From contig CBDCME010000026.1 in NCBI GenBank assembly GCA_965218865.1, positions 1 to 60,549 on the forward strand: 60,549 nt of DNA, given 5' to 3'. This document shows positions 1 through 7,925 of the stretch, piece after piece. Source of the DNA: CBDCME01 sp965218865. Its GTDB lineage: Bacteria > Pseudomonadota > Alphaproteobacteria > JAAXGF01. Position 1 is the stretch's first letter. Every line of letters begins with the position of its first letter. The translations under genes and the position numbers were made by a program. The notes under the pieces were generated by a model. It saw only the letters and a list, made by a program, of their open reading frames with translations. It searched no databases and was not told where the DNA came from.

Positions 1-225
1 GAGCCTCTTCGACGCGTGATCGACGACATTTACCGATATCCCCTGCGCCAGGCTGCGACAGACACGCTGAACAGGCAGCTGCGGAGCGGAATTTCGGACG
101 AAGCACTCGCCGAACTCGTAATTGCGCTCCGCGATGAAAATCGGCTTTCCGTGATTCACGAAGAGGACGAACTCCAAGAGCCACGGATTATATGCTCGAT
201 GGGACTGATAGGCGAAAACGTGTAG
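1..225 (+). CDS. C-terminal end of a helicase-like protein (partial)
   Basis: The reading frame is open from the first base of the window, so only the last 74 codons of a longer gene are visible. The fragment is charged and helical (SGISDEALAELVIALRDEN, then an acidic stretch) and ends in a short segment like the tails of SNF2-type helicases that precede large Eco57I/PglX-like methyltransferases in restriction or DISARM-like operons. No helicase motif lies inside the window, so the family assignment rests on the tail and on the downstream methyltransferase, only 6 bp away. An internal GTG at position 16 is not needed as a start because the frame continues upstream. The direct evidence is the open frame and the tight spacing; the role in phage defence is inference. 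Confidence 0.5.
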   Translation, partial: EPLRRVIDDIYRYPLRQAATDTLNRQLRSGISDEALAELVIALRDENRLSVIHEEDELQEPRIICSMGLIGENV

Positions 226-231
226 GCGCCA

Positions 232-1116
232 ATGTCATCCCGACTCGACAGGAATAAGGTCCGTGCCCGTCTGGAGCGGTTCGAGTTGCGACCCCTGTTT
301 ATCGAAGAACTGGGATGGGACCGCGGCGGCGAAAAAATCGAAGTCACCGTCAGCGGACACAAGTATAATCTAGAGGCCATCGCCCACAAACGAGGCATGA
401 TCGCGTATCAATATCTCGCCGACGCGGATGGCGGTTTTCCTGATTACCCGACGCGCCAAAAGATTGAGAAGGTCGTCGCCAAGAGTGTCCGCGAGCACAT
501 GATCATTTATGTGCCGTCTGGTGCTGACGCCCAATATTGGCAGTGGGTCAAACGCGAACCTGGGCAACCAGATCGGTCGCGGCTGCACATCTACCAATCC
601 GGCCAGCCCGGCGAAGCGCTCATCCAGAAACTGGAGCATCTTGCATTCACGTTGGACGAGGAAGAGGACCTTAGCATCGTCGATGTTTCGGGGCGTGTGC
701 GCGCTGCCTTCGATGTAGAAAAAGTCACGAAGAGATTTTACGAACGCTTCAAGAAGGAGCACGACAGTTTCCTGGGCTTGATTGAAGGCATCGTAAATCT
801 GGCCGATCGGGAGTGGTACGCCTCGCTCATGCTGAACCGGATGATGTTCATTTACTTCATCCAAAGGCGTGGTTTCCTGGACGGCGACCGGGACTATCTT
901 CGCAACCGCCTCGAACGAATGCAGCGGGAGCAGGGAAAGGACAGGTTCCTGCGCTTTTACCGGCTCTTCCTGTTAAGGCTGTTCCATGAGGGGCTGGGGC
1001 AGCCCGAGGCCGAACGGACGCCGGAACTAGCGGACTTGCTCGGCCAAGTACCATATCTCAATGGCGGCCTCTTCGACGTGCACGATCTGGAACGAGATAT
1101 TAATATCCTAATATGA
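232..1116 (+). pseudogene. Truncated Eco57I/PglX-like DNA methyltransferase, N-terminal part only
   Basis: The 294 codons match the N-terminal region of large adenine-specific methyltransferases of the Eco57I/PglX type, which usually exceed 1,000 residues. Recognisable blocks are the helical segment with LMLNRMMFIYFIQRRGFLD near residues 200-218 and PYLNGGLFDVHDLER near 273-287, which normally leads into the methylase domain. The frame stops at TGA 1114-1116, directly after HDLERD. The methyl-donor motif and the catalytic NPPY motif are absent. In another frame, 1116-1127 reads IPDD, a sequence often found at this point in the family, so an indel followed by a deletion is likely. It follows the helicase fragment by 6 bp, as in a defence operon. 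The gene as it stands cannot encode an active methyltransferase. Confidence 0.6.
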
Positions 1117-1325
1117 TACCTGACGATCAGGCGGCGTATTTGACGGGGTGGGGCCGGAAGTAACCGCGCACTTGATCCGATGAACGCTGAATTGCGCGCA
1201 AGACGGCGCGAGTATACATGTTGGATTGGCCAGGGTCAAGACCTGTTACCCACTATATTCTTCGGCATGAATTGCATTGGATTTTGTACGAGGACTATAT
1301 TCGAGATATGCAGGAAGCACTCAAT
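1117..1325. other. Junction region with a coding remnant
   Basis: This stretch joins the broken methyltransferase to the oppositely oriented DUF2971 fragment. An ATG at 1218 opens 39 codons to TGA at 1335-1337 on the plus strand, ending with a helical stretch that contains ILRHELHWILYEDYIRDMQ. It looks like the C-terminus of a real protein rather than random translation, but I do not recognise a family. It overlaps the end of the minus-strand fragment by 12 bases. Confidence 0.3.
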
Positions 1326-1797
1326 CTAGACAATTGACAACTTGTACTGCTCACACGCTCGCACCGCCCGATTTAATTTTACCGAACATGTAGATTGTTC
1401 AATAAGTTTCTTGATTGCGTTTAGTGTCGAATTGGGAGCCAAGCAACCGGTGATAATAGCGGTTAGTGCTCCGTCCGGCAGTTCAATATAATTACTCTGG
1501 GTCATGAGCGTATCATCAGGCGTTGCGGCCCCTTCTTCTTGTGCAATTAGATAATATTCGTCCTCATGGCTCCAGGCCGCTGATTTGGTGGTGAGAGGCA
1601 TCAGATTTTCATCTTCGGTCTCGGCTGTGAGATCAAACAGCGGGTAATCTACCTGGTACGACAATTTCAGAGCTTGGCTGAACAACTCATTTCCGGCATC
1701 GAATTCCAAGCAAATTTCTTGGTGCTTGTTCGAATAATGCGCCCACATGAGTTCACTGTCTGATTTGCTGCTAAGGCAATATACGCGGTAACGCTCG
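1326..1797 (-). pseudogene. DUF2971 protein, C-terminal fragment (piece 3 of 3)
   Basis: On the minus strand the frame runs from the end of the IS5-like element to a stop at 1326. It contains RVYCLSS followed by ELMWAHYSN and ICLEFD, the signature blocks of DUF2971 proteins, a family of unknown function common in accessory islands. The apparent ATG at 1748 is internal. Removing the IS5-like element with one copy of its 3-4-bp duplication joins this piece in frame to the middle piece at 3366-3539, giving the natural sequence ...TIIERYRVYCLSS. The gene was therefore intact before the insertion. Both junctions are visible in the sequence; any function for the protein is unknown. Confidence 0.75.
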
Positions 1798-3365
1798 TTA
1801 GTCGTCCGTGAAGAACCCTGATTTCAAGCTGAAGCGGCGATTGGGTTTGCGGTGGGGTGCGAGATGTCGCTGAGGAGCGCGGCCAGGATTTGGACAAACA
1901 AACGCCTCAGCCATTTGAGGACAAGGCGGTAGTTGTAGCCGGCGCCGGCGAGGATGGCGTTGATCTTGTCGCCGTCGCGGCCTTTGAGGAAGTTGCGCCC
2001 CAGCCTGCCATCGCTCTTGAGATGTCCGATCACGGCCTCGACGGCGGAGCGCCGCCTGAGCTCCTTCTTGATCGTCGGCGTGATGCCGCGTTTCTGGCCT
2101 GATCTAAAGACGCGGTGTTTGTTGGGGTAATCGTGGCCCTGGTATCCCTTGTCGACATAGATGCGCTCGGCCGATATCCCCGTCCAGCGTTCCATCTCTT
2201 CGATCACCTGCCTCAAGGTGTGGCCATCATAGGGATTGCCGTGGAAGGCCTTGACGTGGGCGACGAACTGGCCGCCGGGGGGGCGGAAATTGGTCGCCGC
2301 CACGGAGACCTTGCAGCCGAACTCGTACGGCTTGTGCGCCTTCCCTTTGCCGATGCATTCGACCTCGGGCGCGTGGAGCGAATAGACCTTGGGCAAGGGG
2401 TCGCGCCGCTTCTGGGTCGACACCCGCTCGGCCAGCCACAAGGGGCGGCGGAAGGGATCCCGTAGGCTCTCCTCCTGGGCCGTCTTGCGGCGGATGTCGC
2501 GGACGGTGCGCCCGAGATAGGTCTTGAGCTTGCGCAGGGCCTTGTTGGCCCGCTTGTGCTGTTTGGCATGGCGGTAGCGGCCTTGCATGATCAACGCCCT
2601 CTTGCCCAGGCGGGTATAGGACTGACGCAGGGCAATGCCGTGCTCCCGTGCCAGTCGCACCAGCCGCTCGCGGGCTCGTTGCATCAGTTTGGCGGCGGTC
2701 GGAAAGGCAATCGCCTTCTCTTGTACGGTGGTGTCCACCGTCACCCGCTCGAGGTCCTTCTCCCGCAGCGCCCCCACCCGGTGGGCCACGGCCAGGCTCT
2801 CCTGGAATACCTTCTCCAAACCTTCCGGCCCGATCCGGTCCCGCCACCGGGTCATCGACGAGCGCTCCATGGGCAGCTCATGCTGAAAGTACTCTTCGCC
2901 GCAGAAGCACTGGAAGTATGGGTCGTAGACCCAGCGCTCGCAGACCTCCTCATCCGAGAGATCGAACATATGCTTGAGGATGTGCAGCCCAACCATCAAC
3001 CGCGTCGGGACCCCCGGCCGACCCTCCTCCGAATACAAGGCTTCATAGGTCTCGTCGAAGAAAGTCCACGCGATCCGGCCCCCCAACACCACCAACTCGT
3101 GGCGCAGGTTGATGATGTTTTCGAACCGCGAGCGGAACAGGTCCTCTATTCCCGATGACACCTTGCGCGATGGCTTCATCACAGTTCTCCAATCCCAATC
3201 GACGGGAGCAGAGAATCACGTTCCGCAACGGAAGGGAATCCCCAAAATCAATTATTTCAAATCACAAGCTTTTCAGGCCCAAAACCCGTTTTCTTGCAAA
3301 TCCGATTACTTCGCCAAACCGAAAGAACTACCAACATCAGCCGCTTACGCGTTCTTCACGGGCGA
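1798..3365 (-). mobile_element. IS5-like insertion sequence, copy A
   Basis: This 1,568-bp element begins TTAGTCGTCCGTGAAGAAC and ends GTTCTTCACGGGCGA, giving imperfect inverted ends of about 15 bp. The flanks show CTCG on the left (1794-1797) and CTCG on the right (3366-3369); the true duplication is 3 or 4 bp depending on where the right tip is placed. A copy of the same length and nearly the same sequence lies at 56874-58441. It has interrupted a DUF2971 gene and carries one transposase. Confidence 0.85.
1824..3182 (-). CDS. IS5-like family transposase (copy A)
   Basis: The 452-residue protein is a full-length DDE transposase of the IS5/IS1182 superfamily. The N-terminal region has the block LMVGLHILKHMFDLSDEEV typical of these enzymes, followed by the first catalytic Asp in RVTVDTTVQEKAI, a basic helical middle, the second Asp in RIYVDKGYQG, and the C-terminal Glu in RRRSAVEAVIGHLK. 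It catalyses cut-and-paste movement of its own element. It differs from the copy at 56900-58258 at only two residues I could see (Pro/Thr in LRDPFRR and Phe/Ser in ATNFRPP), so the copies are recent. All three acidic catalytic positions appear intact and the frame is complete. Confidence 0.9.
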   Translation of the reverse strand: MMKPSRKVSSGIEDLFRSRFENIINLRHELVVLGGRIAWTFFDETYEALYSEEGRPGVPTRLMVGLHILKHMFDLSDEEVCERWVYDPYFQCFCGEEYFQHELPMERSSMTRWRDRIGPEGLEKVFQESLAVAHRVGALREKDLERVTVDTTVQEKAIAFPTAAKLMQRARERLVRLAREHGIALRQSYTRLGKRALIMQGRYRHAKQHKRANKALRKLKTYLGRTVRDIRRKTAQEESLRDPFRRPLWLAERVSTQKRRDPLPKVYSLHAPEVECIGKGKAHKPYEFGCKVSVAATNFRPPGGQFVAHVKAFHGNPYDGHTLRQVIEEMERWTGISAERIYVDKGYQGHDYPNKHRVFRSGQKRGITPTIKKELRRRSAVEAVIGHLKSDGRLGRNFLKGRDGDKINAILAGAGYNYRLVLKWLRRLFVQILAALLSDISHPTANPIAASA

Positions 3366-3539
3366 CTCGATAATTGTTTCCTCAATGTCTAATGAGATCT
3401 CTTCCAATTTTCCTATAAAAAGTCCCGGGTTGGCTCTAAAGACGTTGGCTCTCATTTGGATTTCATTTTCTGGAATATCCTGACCGAGCTTCCGGGTAAC
3501 CATAATGTACCAATTAATATGACGATCGAACACTACCGG
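3366..3539 (-). pseudogene. DUF2971 protein, middle fragment (piece 2 of 3)
   Basis: About 58 codons lie between the two insertion sequences. On the minus strand they begin VVFDRHINWYIMV and run to DIEETII. Removing the IS256-type element with one 9-bp target copy restores ADPVVFDRHINWY in frame with the N-terminal piece at 5002-5196. Removing the IS5-like element joins the other end to the C-terminal piece. The native start and stop are absent here. Confidence 0.7.
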
Positions 3540-5001
3540 GGCGATGTCCCATGCTCTGTTGAAAAAGGCGAGGCAGGCATGGTTGGGCTTCGAGGCTAGG
3601 CGGCCTCTTTGATGGTTTCAATGGCGCTTTTCGCTTTTGCCTTTTTCACGTGATCCTCGAGGGCAGCTCTGAGGATGGGGAGTTGCCGGTAGGCCTTGAG
3701 GCGACGGAGGTCTTTTGGGCTTCCAGGAGGCCGGCGGCGGTCCATCGCAAGGCCATCTCGACGTTGCGCCAGCGCTTGACATTGTGCTGCACCATCCTGA
3801 CCGTTCCCAAGGCATTCTCGATGGCGTTGGTGCAGGCCAAGGAGCGCCTGAGCTTGGGCGGCAGGCCCAAGCGGATCACGGTGAGGATCTCATCCAGGCC
3901 CTCCAGGATGGAAGCCGAAACGCCGGGGGCCTCGGTCTCCAGGCGGCGCGCCAGGTTCTTCATGAGGCGTTCGGCTTTCTCGGCATCGTCTTGGTCCCAG
4001 GCTTGCCTGAGCGCCTTCTTGACGCCGGCATGAAGGCTTTCGTCGAGGCGCTCGATGATGTTGCGGCCCTTGTGGACCTGGCAGCGCTGGAGGGCGGCCA
4101 CCGGCCCGAAGGTCCGCTTGATCGCCTTGGAGAGCGCCTTGGCGCCGTCGACGATGAAGAGCCGGGGCACTTCCGGGTCGAGGCCGCGGGCGGTCAGGTT
4201 GTCGAGCAGCGCCTGCACCGTGGCGGCATTCTCCGTGGCACCTTCGGCCAGGCCTAGAACATGCTTCTCGCCCGCGCCGTCGATGCCAATAGCTGCCAGC
4301 AACACGTGATCGCCGACGTGCAGCCCGTCGATCTGGATGACCAGGAGATCGAGATCCGAAAGGTCGCTGGCCAGGAAGGCCTTCAGCTTCTTGCGCGTCA
4401 TGGCCACGAAGCGCCGCGAGACCGCGGACTTCGAGGTCGCATCGCCCGCGCGTGCCGGCAAGTCGCCGCTGGCCTCGCCGGGCAGGCGCACGGCGCGCGC
4501 GTACTTGCGGGTCGAAACCGTAAGCAGCATGATGTTCATCGCCCAGGACTGCAAAAGCGCCGGGTCCGAGAGCAACTCCCAGCTCGGCAAGCTCATCTCC
4601 TTGCCCGCAAGATCGCGCACCCGCGGGCGCGTCAGCTTCACCTTGCCCCCGTGATAGGCAATCTCGCTCTGGGTTGTCCCCCAGCGATGGCCCTGCCGCT
4701 CGGCCGTGCGGGCGTGGCGCGCTCCGCAGAGCACCTCGCTATCCTCGTCCAGCATCTCGCCCAGGGTCTCCACCCCGGCCAACAGGCAAAAGCGATCCAC
4801 GCTCATGCGCAGATCATCAAAAGCCTCCGGCAAGGCCGGCGGCAACAGCGGAAGCGGGATCTCCAACAGTTTCGAAAGGCGGCTGTTCCGTGTAGTCTTG
4901 GTCATGGCGTCGTTCTCCTTGATGGATTCAACACCCAGAGCCTAACGGTTCCAGGCGAATGACGCCTACCTCACTTTTTCAACATCAGCCGGGACATTGC
5001 C
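3540..5001 (-). mobile_element. IS256-type insertion sequence, copy 1
   Basis: The 1,462-bp element has imperfect inverted ends: GGCGATGTCCC on the left and, reverse-complemented, GGCAATGTCCC on the right, each followed by a TGTTGAAAAAG block. It is flanked by a perfect 9-bp duplication, CACTACCGG, at 3531-3539 and 5002-5010, which proves a clean transposition. An inverted copy of equal length lies at 31306-32767. The insertion splits the DUF2971 gene. Confidence 0.9.
3646..4905 (-). CDS. IS256-family transposase (copy 1)
   Basis: This 419-residue mutator-type transposase has the DDE residues in VIQIDGLHVGDH, LFIVDGAKALS and CTNAIENALG, the usual IS256 order, with RCQVHKGRNI between the second Asp and the Glu. 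It lies inside a complete element with its own inverted ends. It is nearly identical to the copy at 31402-32661; the one change I noted is Val to Ala in WRNVEMALRW. IS256 transposases move DNA through a circular intermediate and generate 8-9-bp duplications, which agrees with the 9-bp duplication here. The frame is intact and the enzyme is probably active. Confidence 0.92.
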   Translation of the reverse strand: MTKTTRNSRLSKLLEIPLPLLPPALPEAFDDLRMSVDRFCLLAGVETLGEMLDEDSEVLCGARHARTAERQGHRWGTTQSEIAYHGGKVKLTRPRVRDLAGKEMSLPSWELLSDPALLQSWAMNIMLLTVSTRKYARAVRLPGEASGDLPARAGDATSKSAVSRRFVAMTRKKLKAFLASDLSDLDLLVIQIDGLHVGDHVLLAAIGIDGAGEKHVLGLAEGATENAATVQALLDNLTARGLDPEVPRLFIVDGAKALSKAIKRTFGPVAALQRCQVHKGRNIIERLDESLHAGVKKALRQAWDQDDAEKAERLMKNLARRLETEAPGVSASILEGLDEILTVIRLGLPPKLRRSLACTNAIENALGTVRMVQHNVKRWRNVEMALRWTAAGLLEAQKTSVASRPTGNSPSSELPSRIT

Positions 5002-5196
5002 CACTACCGGATCGGCCAAAGCTTCGGTATTCAACCATGGGTGACAATCCCATGGGTCATTGAAGTCTCCAGGATTTGAAAAGTAGAGCTCCTTGTCCAA
5101 AATAACCTTGCTCAGCCGGACGGGATCAAACGGCTGATAGTGATAGAGCCGGTCAAGCCCCATCGTCGCGGCGGTCTTCCATGTCATGAGGTCCAA
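5002..5196 (-). pseudogene. DUF2971 protein, N-terminal fragment (piece 1 of 3)
   Basis: The minus-strand ATG at 5196 opens MDLMTWKTAATMGLDRLYHY, followed by LYFSNPGDFNDPWDCHPWLN, the diagnostic N-terminal block of DUF2971 proteins. The natural reading frame is broken by the IS256-type element at 5001, after ADPVV; translation then runs a few codons into the element and stops. This piece and the two at 3366-3539 and 1326-1797 together make one gene of roughly 280 codons, read right to left. The family has no established function. Confidence 0.75.
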
Positions 5197-5466
5197 ATCC
5201 TGCTGCAGCGTAGGTTGAGGGGGGGGCTCTCAGAACTTATTGTACAACAGCGTAGCGCTTGGACCGACCGACTTCCGCCTTGGGTCACTTGCGGCCCAAA
5301 TTGTCACCTGCAGCGCACGACCGTAGCTGGAGGCTGAGCTGTCGTGGCCGATCAGAAAGCCGCCGTTCCGTCGCGAATTTCCGGAGCTGGGGGGGTAAAC
5401 TGAACTTGCTGGGCGAGCCATTCCCGTGAAATCCGCTTCTCCCGCGCCGGGGCGGTTGACATAGTT

Positions 5467-5694
5467 TCAAACAATTCCTCTTCCAAATGTACCGTCGTAC
5501 GGGCCCGTGCGTAATGACTGAGCTTCCGACGGAAGAATGAAAGTTGCGTCGGGAAACTCCCAAGTCAAAGCGGCCTTGATGATTTCAATAAGAGTATCAT
5601 CGGTGGATCGTCCGCCAATTTCCGAATCTTCTTCCGCACATCGCGTTATGATCTCGCGGACTGCCAGTTGTTTTTCGTGTCGCAGAGATTTCAA
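5467..5694 (-). CDS. Small hypothetical protein downstream of the integrase
   Basis: A 75-codon frame starts with TTG at 5694, overlapping the TGA of the integrase (5691-5693), an arrangement typical of translational coupling. The product has a charged helical start (MKSLRHEKQLAVREIITRC), an acidic turn, and no signal peptide or membrane segment. I do not recognise a family. The 270 bp between its stop and the DUF2971 start at 5196 contain no gene that I can support. Confidence 0.4.
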   Translation of the reverse strand: MKSLRHEKQLAVREIITRCAEEDSEIGGRSTDDTLIEIIKAALTWEFPDATFILPSEAQSLRTGPYDGTFGRGIV

Positions 5695-6997
5695 TTGCGC
5701 CTCCGCATGACGCCCGCAGAATTCGGGAGACGCGGCAACCGGACTGCGATATCCGGTTTTCGACCCATCGGTCTAGCCGCGCCAAAGCGATTTGGCGCCG
5801 TGTCCGTGAGCCTCACCACGTTCGATTCCTTGGCGGTGTCGCCGGCCAAAATCTCCCGCAGCCGGTGTGACCAAGACTCAAGCGCTTGGCGCTTCTCGGC
5901 ATCATACGAATGCCGGTCGTAAACGGAAGTTACGCCGGTCTCAACGTGGTTGAGTATCTTACCGACTGTCAGCCGGCTAATCCGCAAGTCCCCTGTCATT
6001 CGGCTTGCCGCCGTTCTTCGTAAGTCATGCGGCACGAAGTCGACGCCAGATCGTTTTCGGATTCGGTGCGCCGCCTGAACTAAGAATTCTATATGCCGGC
6101 CTGGTTTCAGGCTTGGGAAAATCCATTCATCGTCGCGGCGGCTCGCTCTAAGCTCGTCGATGATTGTCATAGCCGCTTCGCTCAGTGGTACGCGGTGGGC
6201 TAATCCGTTCTTTGCTCTCTCGGCCGGAATCGTCCACCAGCGGTGTCAAAATCGATATTCTCCCAACGCATACTGGCGGTCTCACCGCCGCGCTGAGCCG
6301 TTATCAGGCGAAGCTTGAAGAGTGTCGCGACCAAAGCGCTTTCACCATCAAGCGCATTCCAGACGGCGCGGATTTCGTCATCCTTGAGTACGCGATCACG
6401 GGGGTTTTCTTTGGCAGGCTTCGGGATGCCGACGCACGGATTTTCGCTTAGATGGTCTTCGGAAATAGCCCAGTTGAAGAGACGACGGACAATCTCGAAT
6501 GTTCGGTTCGCCTGGATCGGCGACCCCCTGTCCATAATCCCCTGGGTCAGGTCCCGAATATCGCGCCGGCGAATGTCCTTCGCGCGCATCCGCCCGAGAC
6601 GTGGAACCACGTCGCGTTTAAGGGCCCTCTCGTCGAGGCGCCAGGATTTCTTGTTCGGCTTCGCGTAGCGCTCAACGTAGGTCTGCGCCAATTCCTCGAA
6701 AGTTTCGACCTTCCGCGCGGCAAGCTTCTCAGCCGCCGGATCACCACCTTGTATGGCGGCAAGTTGTACGGCTCTCGCTTGTTCGCGGGCTTTCGCCAAT
6801 TCCATCTGCGGGAAAGTGCCCAACGTCAGACGTCGCTTTCGCCCTCCGGCCCGGTACATGACGATCCAGGATTTTCGGCCGCCATAAGAAACGCGAATGC
6901 CGAAGCCCGGGAGGTTTGTATCCCAGTAATCGACCTGTCCGCCTTCCGGCGCCTTCAGCGCGGCTACGCCACGCGCCCTGAGATTGATTTTCGGCAT
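5691..6997 (-). pseudogene. Tyrosine recombinase (integrase), frameshifted
   Basis: The N-terminal part, from ATG 6997, has the DUF4102 arm-binding domain (VDYWDTNLPGFGIRVSYGG), a core-binding domain and the first catalytic Arg region (TAQRGGETASMRW). The reading frame then shifts near 6243, within the sequence for FDTAGG. The C-terminal part in a second frame resumes with WWTIPAERAKNGLAHR and holds the HDLRRT box and the catalytic Tyr in TSVYDRHSY. Restoring one C in a CC run would join the halves into about 435 residues, the normal length of P4-type integrases. Integrases of this type mark the edge of genomic islands. The upstream sequence around 7020-7045 has the paired GGTACC-containing motif often seen ahead of such genes. 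No att repeat was identified. Confidence 0.75.
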
Positions 6998-7176
6998 TGG
7001 TCAGTGATCCATCATCACGGTTTAGGTACCATATAGGTACCAGAAATGCGAAACAAGGTGAAATCGCGTGAATTGCGTTGGGAGGCAGATGCTATTGATT
7101 CAGAAGCGCTTTCTTCAGTTCATAGCGTTTCAGCGTTTTTCAACGAAAACCGCCAGTAAGATGGGGGAGAGCCATC

Positions 7177-7877
7177 ATGGGTCAACCGGTTTGTCTGATA
7201 ACAGGCGTGGGAGACGGCACGGGTGCCGCGCTGGCCCGGCGGTTCGCGAAGGGCGGTTATCGGGTGGCGATGCTGGCCCGCGAACGAGAGCGTCTCGAAG
7301 CCTTGGAGGAGGAACTCCCGGGCACCCGGGCGTTTGCCGGCGACCTGGGAGACCTCGACCATCTGCATCGGGTTTGCGGCGCCGTGGGCGAGGAAATGGG
7401 GGCGCCCGAGATCATTCTCCACAACGCGGTGCGGGCCACCTTCGAGAGTTTCCTCGACGCCGATCCGGCGGAACTGGAACGGAATTTTCGGGTGAATACC
7501 ACCGCGCTCCTGTACCTGGCCCGCGCCTTCACGCCGGGATCGACCGCGGACGGGGCGCGATCATCGCCACCGGCAACACGGCGGCCCGCCGCGGGGTCCC
7601 CAAATACGCCCTCTTCGCGCCCACGAAGGCGGCTCAACGAATTCTGGCGGAGGCCTTGGCGCGGGACCTCGGGCCGAAGGGAATCCACGTCGCCTACGTC
7701 ATCATAGACGCCGTGATCGACACGCCTTGGACCCGCGATCGGTTTCATCGGGACAAGCCGACGGAATTCTTCTGCCATCCCCCGGCCATCGCCGAGGAGG
7801 TCTTTCACCTCGCCCACCAGGATCGCTCGACCTGGGCGTTCGACGCCGAATTGCGTCCCTTCGGGGAACCATGGTGA
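7177..7877 (+). pseudogene. Short-chain dehydrogenase/reductase, frameshifted
   Basis: ATG 7177 follows a GGGGGAGAG ribosome site and opens an SDR with the Rossmann signature LITGVGDGTGAALARRF at residues 7-23 and the NxAG-like ILHNAV. The frame breaks after ARAFTPG near 7537. The second half continues in another frame with AIIATGNTAARRGVPKYALF (a YxxxK-like position altered to YALFAPTK) and ends at 7877. One missing G in a GGG run accounts for the shift. Joined, the protein would be about 233 residues, normal for a classical SDR. The Tyr and Lys spacing of the active site is retained (Y-A-L-F-A-P-T-K rather than YxxxK), so substrate use would be atypical even if the frame were intact. Confidence 0.65.
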
Positions 7878-7925
7878 GGTGTCCGCCAGCGCGGAAATAT
7901 GTAAACTGTCCTCGGTTTGCCCGAT

